Notes: generated from the sequence alone by a model not told the origin. DNA of 64,000 nucleotides from AP-15 sp963787425 (GCA_963787425.1 CAWBCV010000011.1:86882-150881); one strand, 5' to 3'; numbered from the stretch's first letter, positions 52,561 through 62,121 are shown. Numbers and translations: made by a program.

Positions 52561-53967
52561 TCACGGGATCTCGTAGACCGCCACTTCGTCGGCGATGCCG
52601 CGCAATGCGCGATGCTGCGACACCGGTTTGAGCCCGCTGGTCTCGAGCAAGGCAGAGGCCTGCGGGTCTGTTACGACGGAGCGGGTCGCCAGGATCGTGC
52701 GCGAATCCGCGAGTGCCTGGACCCGCGCAGCGATATTCACGGTCGTCCCGAAATAGTCCTGGCGGTCGTTGAGCACGACTGCGAGGCAGGGTCCCTCGTG
52801 AATGCCGATCTTCAACAGCAAATCCTCGCGGTTGTGCCCGTCATTGAGATCGCTCATCGCCTCGCGCATCCGCAGCGCCGCGGAGACCGCCCGGTTGGGC
52901 GTCGGGAAGGTCGCCATCACCGCGTCGCCGATGGTCTTGACGACAGCGCCGGCCTCGGACGCGACGATCTCGTTGAGCACGCGGAAATGGGCTTTGACCA
53001 GGTCGAAGGCGACCAGGTCGCCGACCCGCTCGTAGAGCTCGGTCGAGCCTTTGAGGTCGGTGAACAGGAAGGTCAGGCTGGTGATCTTGAGCCGCTGCTC
53101 GACGTCGATCGTGTCGGTGCCATAGATGTCCCGGAATACTTGATTGGTCAGCAGCCGTTTTGCGGTCAGGAACGGCCGGCGCCTGCCGAGCAGCCCGTGG
53201 AGCTTGTCTCCGGCGATCCACAGTCCCGGCAGGAGCCGGGTGTCGGTGCGGTTTTCCAAGGTGAGCCGCAGCGGCCCCGGACGCAAGGTCACGGTGCCGG
53301 TCGGTGCGCGCAGTTTATCGAAGACGAGCGAGAGATTCTGCCGCTCGCGCGTCGGCTCGCCTTTGACGTCGAGGAACTGCGTCCCGTGCGTCACCGGGTC
53401 CATGATGATGACGAATTCCGCGGGCAGCTGTAATGACAGCAGCGCTTTCTCGCCGGGCGGCAGCTCGATCTGATCGAGAACGATCTCCTCGACCAATTGC
53501 TCGAAATCATCCGGAACATCGATGCCCGAGCCCCAGAAAATCTGACGAAAATACTCACCGAACGGAAGCTCGTGCGGATCGTGCGCGGCAATCCTGCGCA
53601 CGCGCCGGCTGACCGTGAACGTGACCTCGACCATCTCGTCGAGCGTCGGCCGGTAGCCGGCCGCACATAGCGCGCAGTCGTACTCGTCCTTGTTGACGCT
53701 CTTCAAAGTCGTGCTGGTATCGAGGACGCCGCCGCAGCCGGGGCACAGCACGTTCCACGACAGCTCGAAGAGCCCGAGGCGCGCGGCGTGCAGGAAGGCG
53801 GTGACGGCATGCTCCTCATCGACCCCGGCTTGACGCGCGAAATCGATCACATTGACGCGGCAGAGGTCGCGATCGGGCGCGTCCCGCACCAGCTCCTCGA
53901 TCGCCCCGGCAGCTTCGGGATCGGCCGACTGCCGCAAGAGCGTGAACAAATTGCCAGCTTCGCTCAT
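52561..53967 (-). CDS. Class III adenylate/guanylate cyclase with zinc ribbon, paralogue 1
   Basis: 468 residues. A helical N-terminus is followed by a CPGC (75-78) / CALC (98-101) zinc ribbon, a middle beta-rich domain (DUF5939-like), and a C-terminal class III cyclase domain from about residue 296. Metal aspartates D304 (FTDLKGS) and D348 (GDAVMA), K344, N411 and R415 (VNIAARVQ) are all present, so activity is expected. It lies 32 bp downstream of a near twin. Confidence 0.87.
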   Translation of the reverse strand: MSEAGNLFTLLRQSADPEAAGAIEELVRDAPDRDLCRVNVIDFARQAGVDEEHAVTAFLHAARLGLFELSWNVLCPGCGGVLDTSTTLKSVNKDEYDCALCAAGYRPTLDEMVEVTFTVSRRVRRIAAHDPHELPFGEYFRQIFWGSGIDVPDDFEQLVEEIVLDQIELPPGEKALLSLQLPAEFVIIMDPVTHGTQFLDVKGEPTRERQNLSLVFDKLRAPTGTVTLRPGPLRLTLENRTDTRLLPGLWIAGDKLHGLLGRRRPFLTAKRLLTNQVFRDIYGTDTIDVEQRLKITSLTFLFTDLKGSTELYERVGDLVAFDLVKAHFRVLNEIVASEAGAVVKTIGDAVMATFPTPNRAVSAALRMREAMSDLNDGHNREDLLLKIGIHEGPCLAVVLNDRQDYFGTTVNIAARVQALADSRTILATRSVVTDPQASALLETSGLKPVSQHRALRGIADEVAVYEIP

Positions 53968-53999
53968 CTCAGGCTCCTACACCAATTCGGGTGGATCGG

Positions 54000-55406
54000 T
54001 CAGGGGATCTCGTATACCGCCATTTCCTCGGCGACGCCGCGCAGCGCGCGCTGGTGCGGGACCGGCTCGAGCTTGCTGGTTTCGAGCAGCTTGCAAGATC
54101 CGGGGTGTTTGACGACCGACCCGGTCGCCAGGATCGAACGCGAGTCGGCTAGACCCTGCACGCGCGCCGCGATATTTACGGTACGGCCGAAATAGTCCTG
54201 GCGGTTGTCGAGCACGACGGCGAGACAAGGTCCCTCGTGGATGCCGATCTTGAGCAGCAGCCCATCGCCGGGGCCTGCGTCTTTGAAGTCGCGCATCGCT
54301 TCCCGCATGCGCAACGCCGCGGCGACCGCCCGATCGGGTGTCGAAAAGGTCGCCATCACCGCGTCGCCGCTGGTCTTGACCACAGCCCCCGCTTCGCCGG
54401 AGATGATGTCGTTGAGAAGCCGGAAATGCGCCCGGACGAGGTCGAAGGCGACGAGGTCGCCCACCCGCTCATAGAGCTCGGTGGAACCTCTGAGGTCGGT
54501 AAACAGGAACGTCAGACTGGTGATCTTCAGGCGCTGGTCGACATCGATCGTGTCGGCGCCGTAGAGATCGCGAAACACTTGGTTGGTGAGCAGCCGCTTT
54601 GCGCTGAGGAAAGGCTTGCGCCGGCTGAGGAGCTCATTGAGCCGGTCCGTCGCCACCCACAACCCGGGTAACACGCGCGTGTCGGTGCGGTTTTCGAGCG
54701 ACAGGCGCAGCGGCCCCGGGCTCAGCTCGACCGTATCCGTTGCCGGAGTTACCTTATCGAAAAACAGCGAGAGGCTCTGGCGCTCGCGCGTCGGCTCGCC
54801 CTTGACCTGGAGAAATTGGGTCATATGGGTCACCGGGTCGAGAAGCATCACCAGTTTCGCCGGCAGTTGCAGCGATAGCAGGGCTTTCTCTCCGGGCGGA
54901 AGCTCGACCGTGTCCAGGGTCACTTCCTCGATCACTTGATCGAGATTCTCCGGCAGATCGATCGCCGAGCTCCAGAACACCTGGCGAAAGTACTCCGCGA
55001 ACGGAAGCTCGTTCGGATCATGCGCCGCAATCCGGCGCACCCGCCGGTTGACCGTGAATGTCACCTCGACGATCTCGTCGAGGATCGGCTCGTAACCGGC
55101 CGCACACCAGGCGCAATGGTACTCCTCGCGGTTCATGCTCCTCAATGTGGAGTTAGCGTCGAGTACGCCGCCACAGCTCGGGCACAGCACATTCCACGAG
55201 AGCTCGAAGAGACCGAGGCGCGCGGCGTGCAGAAAGGCGGCGATCGCTTTCTCTTCGTCGAGCCCCCTCTTCGCCGCGAAATCCAATACGTTGACCCGGC
55301 AGAGGTCGCGATCCGGCGCATCCCGCACCAGCCTTTCGATCGCACCTACGATGCCGGGTTCGGCGGATTGCTCCAAAAGCGGAAACAGGTTTTTGGCTTC
55401 GCTCAT
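54000..55406 (-). CDS. Class III adenylate/guanylate cyclase with zinc ribbon, paralogue 2
   Basis: 468 residues, same length and domain order as its neighbour: CPSC / CAWC zinc ribbon, DUF5939-like middle, and cyclase domain with FTDLRGS, TSGDAVMA and VNIAARVQ. Start at ATG 55406 aligns with the paralogue; 27 upstream codons are discarded. The pair is a tandem duplication with many substitutions. Confidence 0.87.
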   Translation of the reverse strand: MSEAKNLFPLLEQSAEPGIVGAIERLVRDAPDRDLCRVNVLDFAAKRGLDEEKAIAAFLHAARLGLFELSWNVLCPSCGGVLDANSTLRSMNREEYHCAWCAAGYEPILDEIVEVTFTVNRRVRRIAAHDPNELPFAEYFRQVFWSSAIDLPENLDQVIEEVTLDTVELPPGEKALLSLQLPAKLVMLLDPVTHMTQFLQVKGEPTRERQSLSLFFDKVTPATDTVELSPGPLRLSLENRTDTRVLPGLWVATDRLNELLSRRKPFLSAKRLLTNQVFRDLYGADTIDVDQRLKITSLTFLFTDLRGSTELYERVGDLVAFDLVRAHFRLLNDIISGEAGAVVKTSGDAVMATFSTPDRAVAAALRMREAMRDFKDAGPGDGLLLKIGIHEGPCLAVVLDNRQDYFGRTVNIAARVQGLADSRSILATGSVVKHPGSCKLLETSKLEPVPHQRALRGVAEEMAVYEIP

Positions 55407-55611
55407 TTTAAATCCTATCCCGCATCGCTGCGCGGGAAGACCCCGGCGAGCCTCGGAAATCGCATGGGTCTCTTGCCGATCCGACACCGTCGCCTTCGCC
55501 CCGTCACCGCCATGCCGTCGCCACTCGACAGGTAAATTTGGTTACGAATTGCGCGCGCGCCAGCTACCCTGCTGCCACCATGCTGTCAGCATTGTTGGAC
55601 CACAACGGCTC

Positions 55612-56310
55612 ATGAGACCCGCCGACCGGCTTTTTCAAATCATTCAGATTCTGCGGCGCACGTCTAAACCAATAACCGCCAACGCCCTCGCCGCCGAGCT
55701 CGAGACCTCCAAGCGGACCGTCTATCGCGACATCGCCGACCTTATCGGCCAGCGGGTGCCAATCAGGGGCGAGGCCGGCGTCGGCTATGTGCTGCAGCCG
55801 GGGTTGGACCTGCCGCCCCTAATGCTGACGCCCGACGAGATCGAAGCGGCCGTGCTGGGTGCCCAATGGGTGGCGCGCCATAGCGATGCGGAGCTGGCGC
55901 GGGCGGCTGCGGATCTGATCGCCAAGATCGGCGCCGTCGTGCCGGAACGGCTTCGGCCCTTTGTATTCGAGCCGGTGACCGAAACGCCGGCGGCGCGAAG
56001 CCTCGCGACCGACGGCCTCGACATGGCGCGGGTGCGCGCGCAGATTCATGCCGGCCGCAAAATCAAGCTGTGTTATCGCGACGAACAGGGCCGCGAGAGC
56101 GAGCGCATCATTTGGCCGGTGACGGTGGGCTACATGGAGACGGTCCGCCACCTGATCGCCTGGTGCGAACTGCGCCAAGACTTCCGAAGCTTTCGGACCG
56201 ACCGGGTGATCGCGGCTGGGTTCCTCGACGACCGCTATCCCGAGCGGCCGAGCGCGCTGCGGGCGAAATGGCGGCGGACGCTCAACCGCGCCGAAGCGAC
56301 GAACGCCTGA
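55612..56310 (+). CDS. YafY-type HTH/WYL-domain transcriptional regulator
   Basis: 232 residues. The N-terminal HTH_11 (RPADRLFQIIQILRRTSKPI, TSKRTVYRDIADL) and C-terminal WYL domain (RKIKLCYRDEQGRESERIIW, LIAWCELRQDFRSFR) are complete. Start at ATG 55612. WYL regulators sense small ligands or nucleic acids; target unknown. Divergent from the cyclases. Confidence 0.9.
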   Translation: MRPADRLFQIIQILRRTSKPITANALAAELETSKRTVYRDIADLIGQRVPIRGEAGVGYVLQPGLDLPPLMLTPDEIEAAVLGAQWVARHSDAELARAAADLIAKIGAVVPERLRPFVFEPVTETPAARSLATDGLDMARVRAQIHAGRKIKLCYRDEQGRESERIIWPVTVGYMETVRHLIAWCELRQDFRSFRTDRVIAAGFLDDRYPERPSALRAKWRRTLNRAEATNA

Positions 56311-56408
56311 CGTCGCTATCCGGTTCGGCAAAACTTGCCGTGGTCGGCGGACGCAAGGCTCTTACCTTGGTTACCGAGCCGGCGCGACCTCGACTTTCCG
56401 CGGCTTGA

Positions 56409-57284
56409 ATGGTCATGCTGACCTCGCCCATGACTCTTGCCCGCTCCCTCGGTGTCGAACATGCCGTGATCCTTCATGTCGACGACGTCGGCATGTGCCA
56501 CGGCGCGAACCAGGCGTATCTCGGTCTCGCCGAGCGCGGCTTTGTCACCTGCGGCTCGGTCATGGTGCCGTGCCCGTGGTTCCGCGAAATCGCCGAAGCT
56601 GCTGCCGCCGATCCGGCGCTCGATCTCGGCGTGCACCTGACCTTGACCAGCGAATGGGAGCAATATCGCTGGGCCCCGATCTCAACGGTCAGCCGGGCCT
56701 CGGGGCTGATCGACGACGACGGTTTCTTTTGGCACGATGTCGCGAGCCTGCGCCGGCATATGGTGCTGGAAGCCGCGGAAGCCGAGTTGCGCGCGCAGAT
56801 CGAGCGCGCGCAGGCCGCCGGGATCAGACCGACGCATATCGACGCACACATGGCGGCGGCGATGCTGCCCGAGCTGCTCGACTGCCACGTCCGGCTCGGG
56901 CACGACTACGGGGTCGTTCCGGTCCTGCCCCGCAAGATCCGATTCGCGCCCGATCCCCAGAGCTACGACGCGACTGTCGCGGCGCTCGAATGCGCCGGGT
57001 TGCCGGTCGTAGACCACATTCGCGGCACTTTGCCGGTCGCCGCCGAAGCCGTCGAGCCCGGCTACCGCAAGCTGGTCGAAGAGCTTCCCGCGGGCGTCAC
57101 CCATTTCGCCCTGCACTGCACCGCGCCGGGCGACGTCGCGGCGATAGCGCCGCAGCACGCGCCGTGGCGCACCAACGAATATACGCTCTTCGCATCGGGC
57201 GCCGTCACGGAGTGGTGCGCGGCTCTGGGAATTGTCCCGATCGGTTATCGCGACATCCAACGGCTGTGGCTTCGAGATCGATAG
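56409..57284 (+). CDS. ChbG/HpnK-family carbohydrate deacetylase (YdjC-like)
   Basis: 291 residues. HVDDVGMCHGAN provides the metal aspartates, LDLGVHLTLTSEW and THIDAHMAAAM the histidines of the YdjC fold. Members deacetylate chito-oligosaccharides or hopanoid precursors. Substrate unknown. Confidence 0.88.
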   Translation: MVMLTSPMTLARSLGVEHAVILHVDDVGMCHGANQAYLGLAERGFVTCGSVMVPCPWFREIAEAAAADPALDLGVHLTLTSEWEQYRWAPISTVSRASGLIDDDGFFWHDVASLRRHMVLEAAEAELRAQIERAQAAGIRPTHIDAHMAAAMLPELLDCHVRLGHDYGVVPVLPRKIRFAPDPQSYDATVAALECAGLPVVDHIRGTLPVAAEAVEPGYRKLVEELPAGVTHFALHCTAPGDVAAIAPQHAPWRTNEYTLFASGAVTEWCAALGIVPIGYRDIQRLWLRDR

Positions 57285-57389
57285 CTAAACCACGGTAGCA
57301 CCAAAGATTCTGATTGCGTCGGCAAGCGAAACCGGATACTGATGCCGACTCAGTCGCATTCGCTACTTAGCAACCCCCGGAAAACTTGC

Positions 57390-57722
57390 ATGCCTCGGCC
57401 CGCCCCCCTCTCGTTCGCCCTCATTCTGGCTATAGCAGCAACCGGCGCGGCCGCGCAGGAGCCCGCCTACACGCTGGTCATCAAGGACCACCAGTTTCAG
57501 CCGACTGAAATCGAGATCCCGGCCGGTCAAAAGATTGCCTTGACGGTGAAAAACAACGACACGACGCCAGAAGAATTCGAAAGCACCGAGCTCAGGCGCG
57601 AAAAGGTGGTCGCCGGCGGAGAGCAGATCATTGTGTACATCGGCCCGTTGAAACCCGGGAAGTACGAGTTTTTCGGCGATTTCAACCTGAAGATCGCGCG
57701 CGGTCATATTATTACGAAATAG
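57390..57722 (+). CDS. Periplasmic cupredoxin-domain protein, copy 1
   Basis: 110 residues with a Sec signal ending TGAAAQ. The mature part (HQFQPTEIEIPAGQKIALTV, GQ-less loop, KPGKYEFFGDF) is a Cupredoxin_1 domain like the EfeO N-domain. It lacks the full type 1 copper Cys/Met set. Start at ATG 57390 fixed by the signal peptide. Paired 14 bp ahead of an FTR1 permease. Confidence 0.85.
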   Translation: MPRPAPLSFALILAIAATGAAAQEPAYTLVIKDHQFQPTEIEIPAGQKIALTVKNNDTTPEEFESTELRREKVVAGGEQIIVYIGPLKPGKYEFFGDFNLKIARGHIITK

Positions 57723-57736
57723 GCGGGACGGTCGCG

Positions 57737-58624
57737 ATGCTCGGAGCAGCCATCATTGTGTTTCGTGAGGTGCTGGAGGCGGCGCTGATCGTCGGCATCG
57801 TCCTGGCGGCCAGTACCGGTGCGCCGCGCCGCAGGTTTTGGATCTCGACCGGACTGGCGGGAGGCGTTGTGGGTGCCGGCGTCGTCGCTCTGTTTGCCGC
57901 GGAGATCGCTGCGGCCGCCGCCGGCATTGGCCAGGAATTGCTGAACGCTGTGATCCTGCTCCTCGCGGTCGGAATGCTCGGCTGGCACAACATCTGGATG
58001 TCGCGTCACGGCCGTGAGCTCGCTGCTACCGCCCGGGAAGTCGGCGACGCGGTGATCTCGGGCGTTCGGCCGCTCTATGTGCTGGCGGTGGTGGTGGGGC
58101 TCGCCGTGCTCCGGGAAGGCTCGGAGACGGTGCTGTTTCTTTACGGCATCGCTGCGGGCGGCGGTCTCAGCGCGGGCTCCCTGCTCGCCGGCGGCACGCT
58201 CGGCCTTGCCGGCGGCGTCGCCGTCGGGACCGCGCTCTATCTCGGGCTATTGCGGATCCCGACCCGGCGGCTGTTTACAGTCACCGGCTGGATGGTGTTG
58301 CTGCTTGCCGCCGGGATGGCGTCGCAAGCCGCCGGCTATCTGGTTCAGGCCGATCTGCTGCCGCCGCTCGGCAACGCCGTTTGGGACACTTCGGCCGTGC
58401 TTACCGAGGACAGCGTCCTCGGCAAAGCCCTGCATACGTTGATCGGCTATGTCTCACGCCCCGAGGGCATCCAGATCCTCGTCTATCTTGGCACCCTCTG
58501 CGCCATATGGCTGTTGACCCGAGTGATCGGCAGCCCCGTGAAACCCCGGCCTACTTCTTTGAGCCGAGGGGCCGCAATGCCGCTGATCGTCATTTTCCTG
58601 CTCGGCGCGCTCGGAGCGGGATAA
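57737..58624 (+). CDS. FTR1-family iron permease, copy 1
   Basis: 295 residues, seven membrane helices. Iron motifs REVLE (10-14) and LREGSE in the fourth helix match the REXXE ligands of FTR1/EfeU, which import iron coupled to oxidation. Follows its cupredoxin partner closely; the next pair begins 13 bp later. Confidence 0.92.
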   Translation: MLGAAIIVFREVLEAALIVGIVLAASTGAPRRRFWISTGLAGGVVGAGVVALFAAEIAAAAAGIGQELLNAVILLLAVGMLGWHNIWMSRHGRELAATAREVGDAVISGVRPLYVLAVVVGLAVLREGSETVLFLYGIAAGGGLSAGSLLAGGTLGLAGGVAVGTALYLGLLRIPTRRLFTVTGWMVLLLAAGMASQAAGYLVQADLLPPLGNAVWDTSAVLTEDSVLGKALHTLIGYVSRPEGIQILVYLGTLCAIWLLTRVIGSPVKPRPTSLSRGAAMPLIVIFLLGALGAG

Positions 58625-58637
58625 TCGGAATATCACG

Positions 58638-58964
58638 ATGCGTTATATCGCCCGGTTTGCAGCATTGCTCGTTCTCGGGGTTGCGGCGTCAGCCTTGGCC
58701 GATGACCCCAGTTTCTCGATTTTGTTGAAAAACAACCAGTTTGTTCCGAGCGAGGTCCAGATTCCCGCGGGCGTCAAGGTCAAGCTCGTGGTGCGCAACG
58801 ACAACCCGACCGCCTCCGAATTCGAGAGCACACAATTTCATCGTGAAAAGGTTGTGTCCCCCGGCCAGGAAATCACCGTTTTCGTCGGGCCCCTCGATCC
58901 GGGTAGCTACGAGTTCTTCGACGATTTCCACCCGCAGACCCGCGGCCACTTGGTCGTCAAATAG
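58638..58964 (+). CDS. Periplasmic cupredoxin-domain protein, copy 2
   Basis: 108 residues, signal peptide to SALA, then FSILLKNNQFVPSEVQIPAG and PGSYEFFDDFHPQTRGHLVVK. It aligns end to end with copy 1. Second half of a tandem duplication. Confidence 0.87.
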   Translation: MRYIARFAALLVLGVAASALADDPSFSILLKNNQFVPSEVQIPAGVKVKLVVRNDNPTASEFESTQFHREKVVSPGQEITVFVGPLDPGSYEFFDDFHPQTRGHLVVK

Positions 58965-58976
58965 GCAAGAACTGAG

Positions 58977-59822
58977 ATGCTGGCGACCGCAATTATCGTT
59001 TTCCGCGAGGTCCTCGAGGCCTCGCTGGTGATCGGCATCGTGCTGGCGGCCAGCCGCGGCGTGCCGCGCCGCGGCGTCTGGGTGACCAGCGGGATCGCCG
59101 CAGGCATTCTCGGCGCCGCCTTCGTCGCTGCTTGCGCCGGGGCGATCGCCGCCGCCGTCAACGGTATCGGGCAGGAGCTGTTCAATGCCGCGATCCTGTT
59201 TACCGCGGTGGCCATGCTGGGCTGGCACAATATCTGGATGAAGCGGCACGGGCGCGAGCTGGCTGCGGCGGCAGCTAGGCTCGGCAAGGCGGTGGTCGGC
59301 GGAAGCCGGCCGCTCTATGCGCTGGCTCTGGTCGTCGGGATCGCCGTGCTGCGCGAAGGCTCGGAAATCGTTCTCTTTCTCTATGGGGTCGCGATCGCTT
59401 CGGGAGCGGGCGGCCTCAGCATGTTGGCGGGCGGGGTTCTCGGGCTCGCCGGCGGCGCAGCGATCGGCGCCCTCATTTATCTCGGGCTTCTCGCGATCCC
59501 ATTGCGCCGGCTGTTTACGGTGACGAGCTGGCTCATTCTGCTGCTCGCCGCCGGCATGGCCTCACAAGGCGCGGCCTTTCTGATGCAAGCGAACCTTTTA
59601 CCGTCCCTCGGCAACGACCTCTGGGACACCTCCTCGATCCTGAGCGAGAACAGCATGCTCGGGCTATTGCTGCACGTACTGATCGGTTATTCGGCGCAGC
59701 CGGCCGGCATCCAAGTCGTGTTCTATCTCTGCACACTCCTCGGCATCGGCGCCTTGACGCGGGTGATGGGGCGTGGACCACCAAGCGCGCCAAGCCGGCC
59801 GGCCACGGCAGCATCCGTTTAA
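58977..59822 (+). CDS. FTR1-family iron permease, copy 2
   Basis: 281 residues, same topology and REVLE / LREGSE motifs as copy 1; the shared segment MLGWHNIWM-(S/K)RHGREL is near-identical between the two. Part of an operon cupredoxin-FTR1-cupredoxin-FTR1-outer membrane protein. Confidence 0.92.
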   Translation: MLATAIIVFREVLEASLVIGIVLAASRGVPRRGVWVTSGIAAGILGAAFVAACAGAIAAAVNGIGQELFNAAILFTAVAMLGWHNIWMKRHGRELAAAAARLGKAVVGGSRPLYALALVVGIAVLREGSEIVLFLYGVAIASGAGGLSMLAGGVLGLAGGAAIGALIYLGLLAIPLRRLFTVTSWLILLLAAGMASQGAAFLMQANLLPSLGNDLWDTSSILSENSMLGLLLHVLIGYSAQPAGIQVVFYLCTLLGIGALTRVMGRGPPSAPSRPATAASV

Positions 59823-59879
59823 GCTCAGCACTTACCCTCCGCCTCTACCGAATTGCTCCTCGCTTCGCGTCGAGCAGAC

Positions 59880-60656
59880 ATGGAATGGATATTGCGAATG
59901 CGTGTCATTAGCATCAATCCTCATATCGCCGGTGCGGTTTTGACACTGGCCACCACGGTTCCGGCCGCGGCGGATTTCAAAGTCCAAATACCCGACGCCG
60001 AAACTGGAGAGATCGCTGTCGAGCCTCTCGGCGACTACGGACACGATCCGAAGCCCGCCCACAGTGGTGAGTTAAGCACGACTTAAGAATTCGAATACGG
60101 AGTCAACGGCTTCTGGCGCACCGAACTCGAGCTCGAGCAGGAGCGGGGCGCCGGTCCCGGACAATCGTTCAATTTCAGCCAGGTCACGTCCGAAAACATC
60201 TTTCAGTTCGCCGAGCGCGGCCAGTATTGGCTGGATGCCGGATTTTTTGCCGAATTCGGCAAGGCCACCCTCCGGAACACCCCCAACGAGTTCACCCTCG
60301 GGCCGATATTCCGCAAGGAAATCTTCGGCACGATCAATACCGTGAACCTGTTCCTGGAAAAGGAAGTCGGCAATTCCTCCGCCGGGCGACCGTTCTTTTT
60401 ATACGCCTGGGAGACGCGGCTCGCCCTGGGCACGCCGATCGAGCCGGGCTTTCAGGCCTACGGCCAGCCGAGCGCATTCGAGGGGTTCAACTCACATTGG
60501 CCGCAGGATAACCGGATCGGCCCGCAACTGTTCGGCACCATTTCGAATATCGGGCCAGGCACCCTCAAGTGGAATGCCGGCATTCTGTTCGGACTCACTT
60601 CCGCCTCACCGCGCGAGACGATCCGCTGGCAGCTCGAATACGAAATTCACTTCTGA
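59880..60656 (+). pseudogene. Outer-membrane/exported protein gene with a single nonsense codon
   Basis: From ATG 59880 the frame encodes a signal peptide and DFKVQIPDAETGEIAVEPLG, then TAA at 60084-60086. The same frame then continues without another stop for 190 codons (EFEYGVNGFWRTELELE, QYWLDAGFFAEFGK, WQLEYEIHF), a beta-rich sequence ending in aromatic residue F like outer-membrane proteins. CAA to TAA is the simplest cause. Last gene of the FTR1 operon. Confidence 0.8.
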
Positions 60657-60690
60657 CCGCGGCAGCGAGTATGAGATCCCGCTTTGGGCC

Positions 60691-61110
60691 TTAATCGGCT
60701 GCTTCGGCCTTCTCGGACGGCAGCGGCTCGGTACCGGTCCAGGGATGCTCGGCGATGTCGAAGAGCACGCCTTCGGGGCCGTACAGTTTGACTTCGAACC
60801 CGCCGATGCGGTCGCCAGCTTGGTCCATGTAATGCGCTCCACCCAACGCCTCGACCCTCTTCGCGAACTTCTCGACGTCGTCGACGAGGATGCCGAAGTG
60901 GTGCAGCCCGGTATAGTCCAGACCCTTGCCGATCTGGTCGGTCTTGAACCGCAGGATCGCCAGATCGATCGTCCCGTCACTCAGGTGATAGCCATAAGCG
61001 AGCGGCCCGTCGGTCTTGCGGATCTCCTTGAAATCGAACGCCCTCTTGTAGAACTCGGCCATCGTGTCGGGGTCCTTGGCGGCAATGGCGATGTGACGCA
61101 GCTTGGCCAT
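60691..61110 (-). CDS. VOC-family protein, tandem copy 1
   Basis: 139 residues. LRHIAIAAKDPDTMAEFYKR, LHHFGILVDDVEKFAKRVEA and LFDIAEHPWTG provide the His/His/Glu-type pattern of a single-domain VOC enzyme. Closely similar to the next gene upstream. Confidence 0.88.
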   Translation of the reverse strand: MAKLRHIAIAAKDPDTMAEFYKRAFDFKEIRKTDGPLAYGYHLSDGTIDLAILRFKTDQIGKGLDYTGLHHFGILVDDVEKFAKRVEALGGAHYMDQAGDRIGGFEVKLYGPEGVLFDIAEHPWTGTEPLPSEKAEAAD

Positions 61111-61149
61111 ATTGATTCCTTTGTGGACGTTGGTCTCATAGCTTTCGTC

Positions 61150-61238
61150 ATCGTCACCCCCGCGAAAAGCGGGGGTCCAGTGGCTGTGCCGTCACGGTAG
61201 CCCTGGATTCTCGCTTTCGCGAGAATGACGACAAGAGG
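61150..61238. repeat. Dispersed intergenic repeat with two hairpins
   Basis: CCCCCGCGAAAAGCGGGGG and GATTCTCGCTTTCGCGAGAAT hairpins bracket a short spacer, with TCGTCA and TGACGAC at the outer edges. Located between the tandem VOC genes. Confidence 0.65.
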
Positions 61239-61242
61239 CGAT

Positions 61243-61668
61243 TTACTCCGCGGCCTCTTTGATCTCGGCGGGAAGCGGCTCGGCACCGGCCCAGGCGTGT
61301 TCGGCGATGTCGAACAGGACGCGCTCCGGGCCATAGAATTTCTTCTCGAAATAGCCGGCCTGAGGGTCCACTTGGTTGCGGTCGAAGTAATGTTCGGCGC
61401 CAAGGCTCTCCAACCTCTTCGAGAATTCGTCGACGTCCTCGACCAGCACGCCAAAATGATGGATGCCGCGGTAGTCGAGACCTTTGCCGAGCTGATCGGT
61501 CTTGAATTTAAGGATCGCCATGTTGAGGGTGCCGTCACTGAGGAACACACCGTCCGCGAGCACCCCGTTCGGTCGCCCGACCTCCTTGAAGTCGAAAGCC
61601 TTCTTGTAGAAATCGGCCATTTTCTCCGGATCTTCCGCGGCAATGGCGATGTGACGCAGTTTGGGCAT
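61243..61668 (-). CDS. VOC-family protein, tandem copy 2
   Basis: 141 residues from ATG 61668, chosen by GGAGG six bases upstream and by alignment with copy 1. LRHIAIAAEDPEKMADFYKK and IHHFGVLVEDVDEFSKRLES parallel the paralogue. Function unknown. Confidence 0.88.
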   Translation of the reverse strand: MPKLRHIAIAAEDPEKMADFYKKAFDFKEVGRPNGVLADGVFLSDGTLNMAILKFKTDQLGKGLDYRGIHHFGVLVEDVDEFSKRLESLGAEHYFDRNQVDPQAGYFEKKFYGPERVLFDIAEHAWAGAEPLPAEIKEAAE

Positions 61669-61692
61669 TGGAACCTCCTTCACCTGATCGCG

Positions 61693-62121
61693 TTAAAGTA
61701 TCACGACATGCCGGACGGATGCCAATACCCGCCCGAGGTTCTTGCCGACCCGCGACAGCGCGTCTTCCCACGCGAACAGCCCAAAGCGGTCGAATTCCGG
61801 CAGCAACGTCCCGTTGGGGAGAGCAAAGCGCGAGGTGCAGGTCAGGCGTTGCGGATCGGGCAGTTGCGCCGGCTTCCACATGAACAGGGCCAGGTCTTTG
61901 CCGCGCAGATAGGGACGTACACCGAGATCGGTTAGCTCTTCGGCCGCAATCGCGAGGCCGGTTTCTTCGAGCAGTTCTCGCGCGGCGGCGACGGGAAGGG
62001 TTTCGCCCGGCTCTGCGACACCTTTAGGGATATCCCACCGCGGCGACCGCGTCGCATGACCGAGCAGGACCTGTTCCCCGTCTGTGACGATCACGCCGCA
62101 GCTCGTCTGGCGCGGTGTCAC
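61693..62121 (-). CDS. NUDIX hydrolase
   Basis: 142 residues. The Nudix box GVAEPGETLPVAAARELLEE-TGL is complete. RWDIPKG before it is typical of AP4A/diadenosine or dNTP hydrolases. The GTG start overlaps the stop of a small lipoprotein gene (GTGA). Confidence 0.88.
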   Translation of the reverse strand: MTPRQTSCGVIVTDGEQVLLGHATRSPRWDIPKGVAEPGETLPVAAARELLEETGLAIAAEELTDLGVRPYLRGKDLALFMWKPAQLPDPQRLTCTSRFALPNGTLLPEFDRFGLFAWEDALSRVGKNLGRVLASVRHVVIL

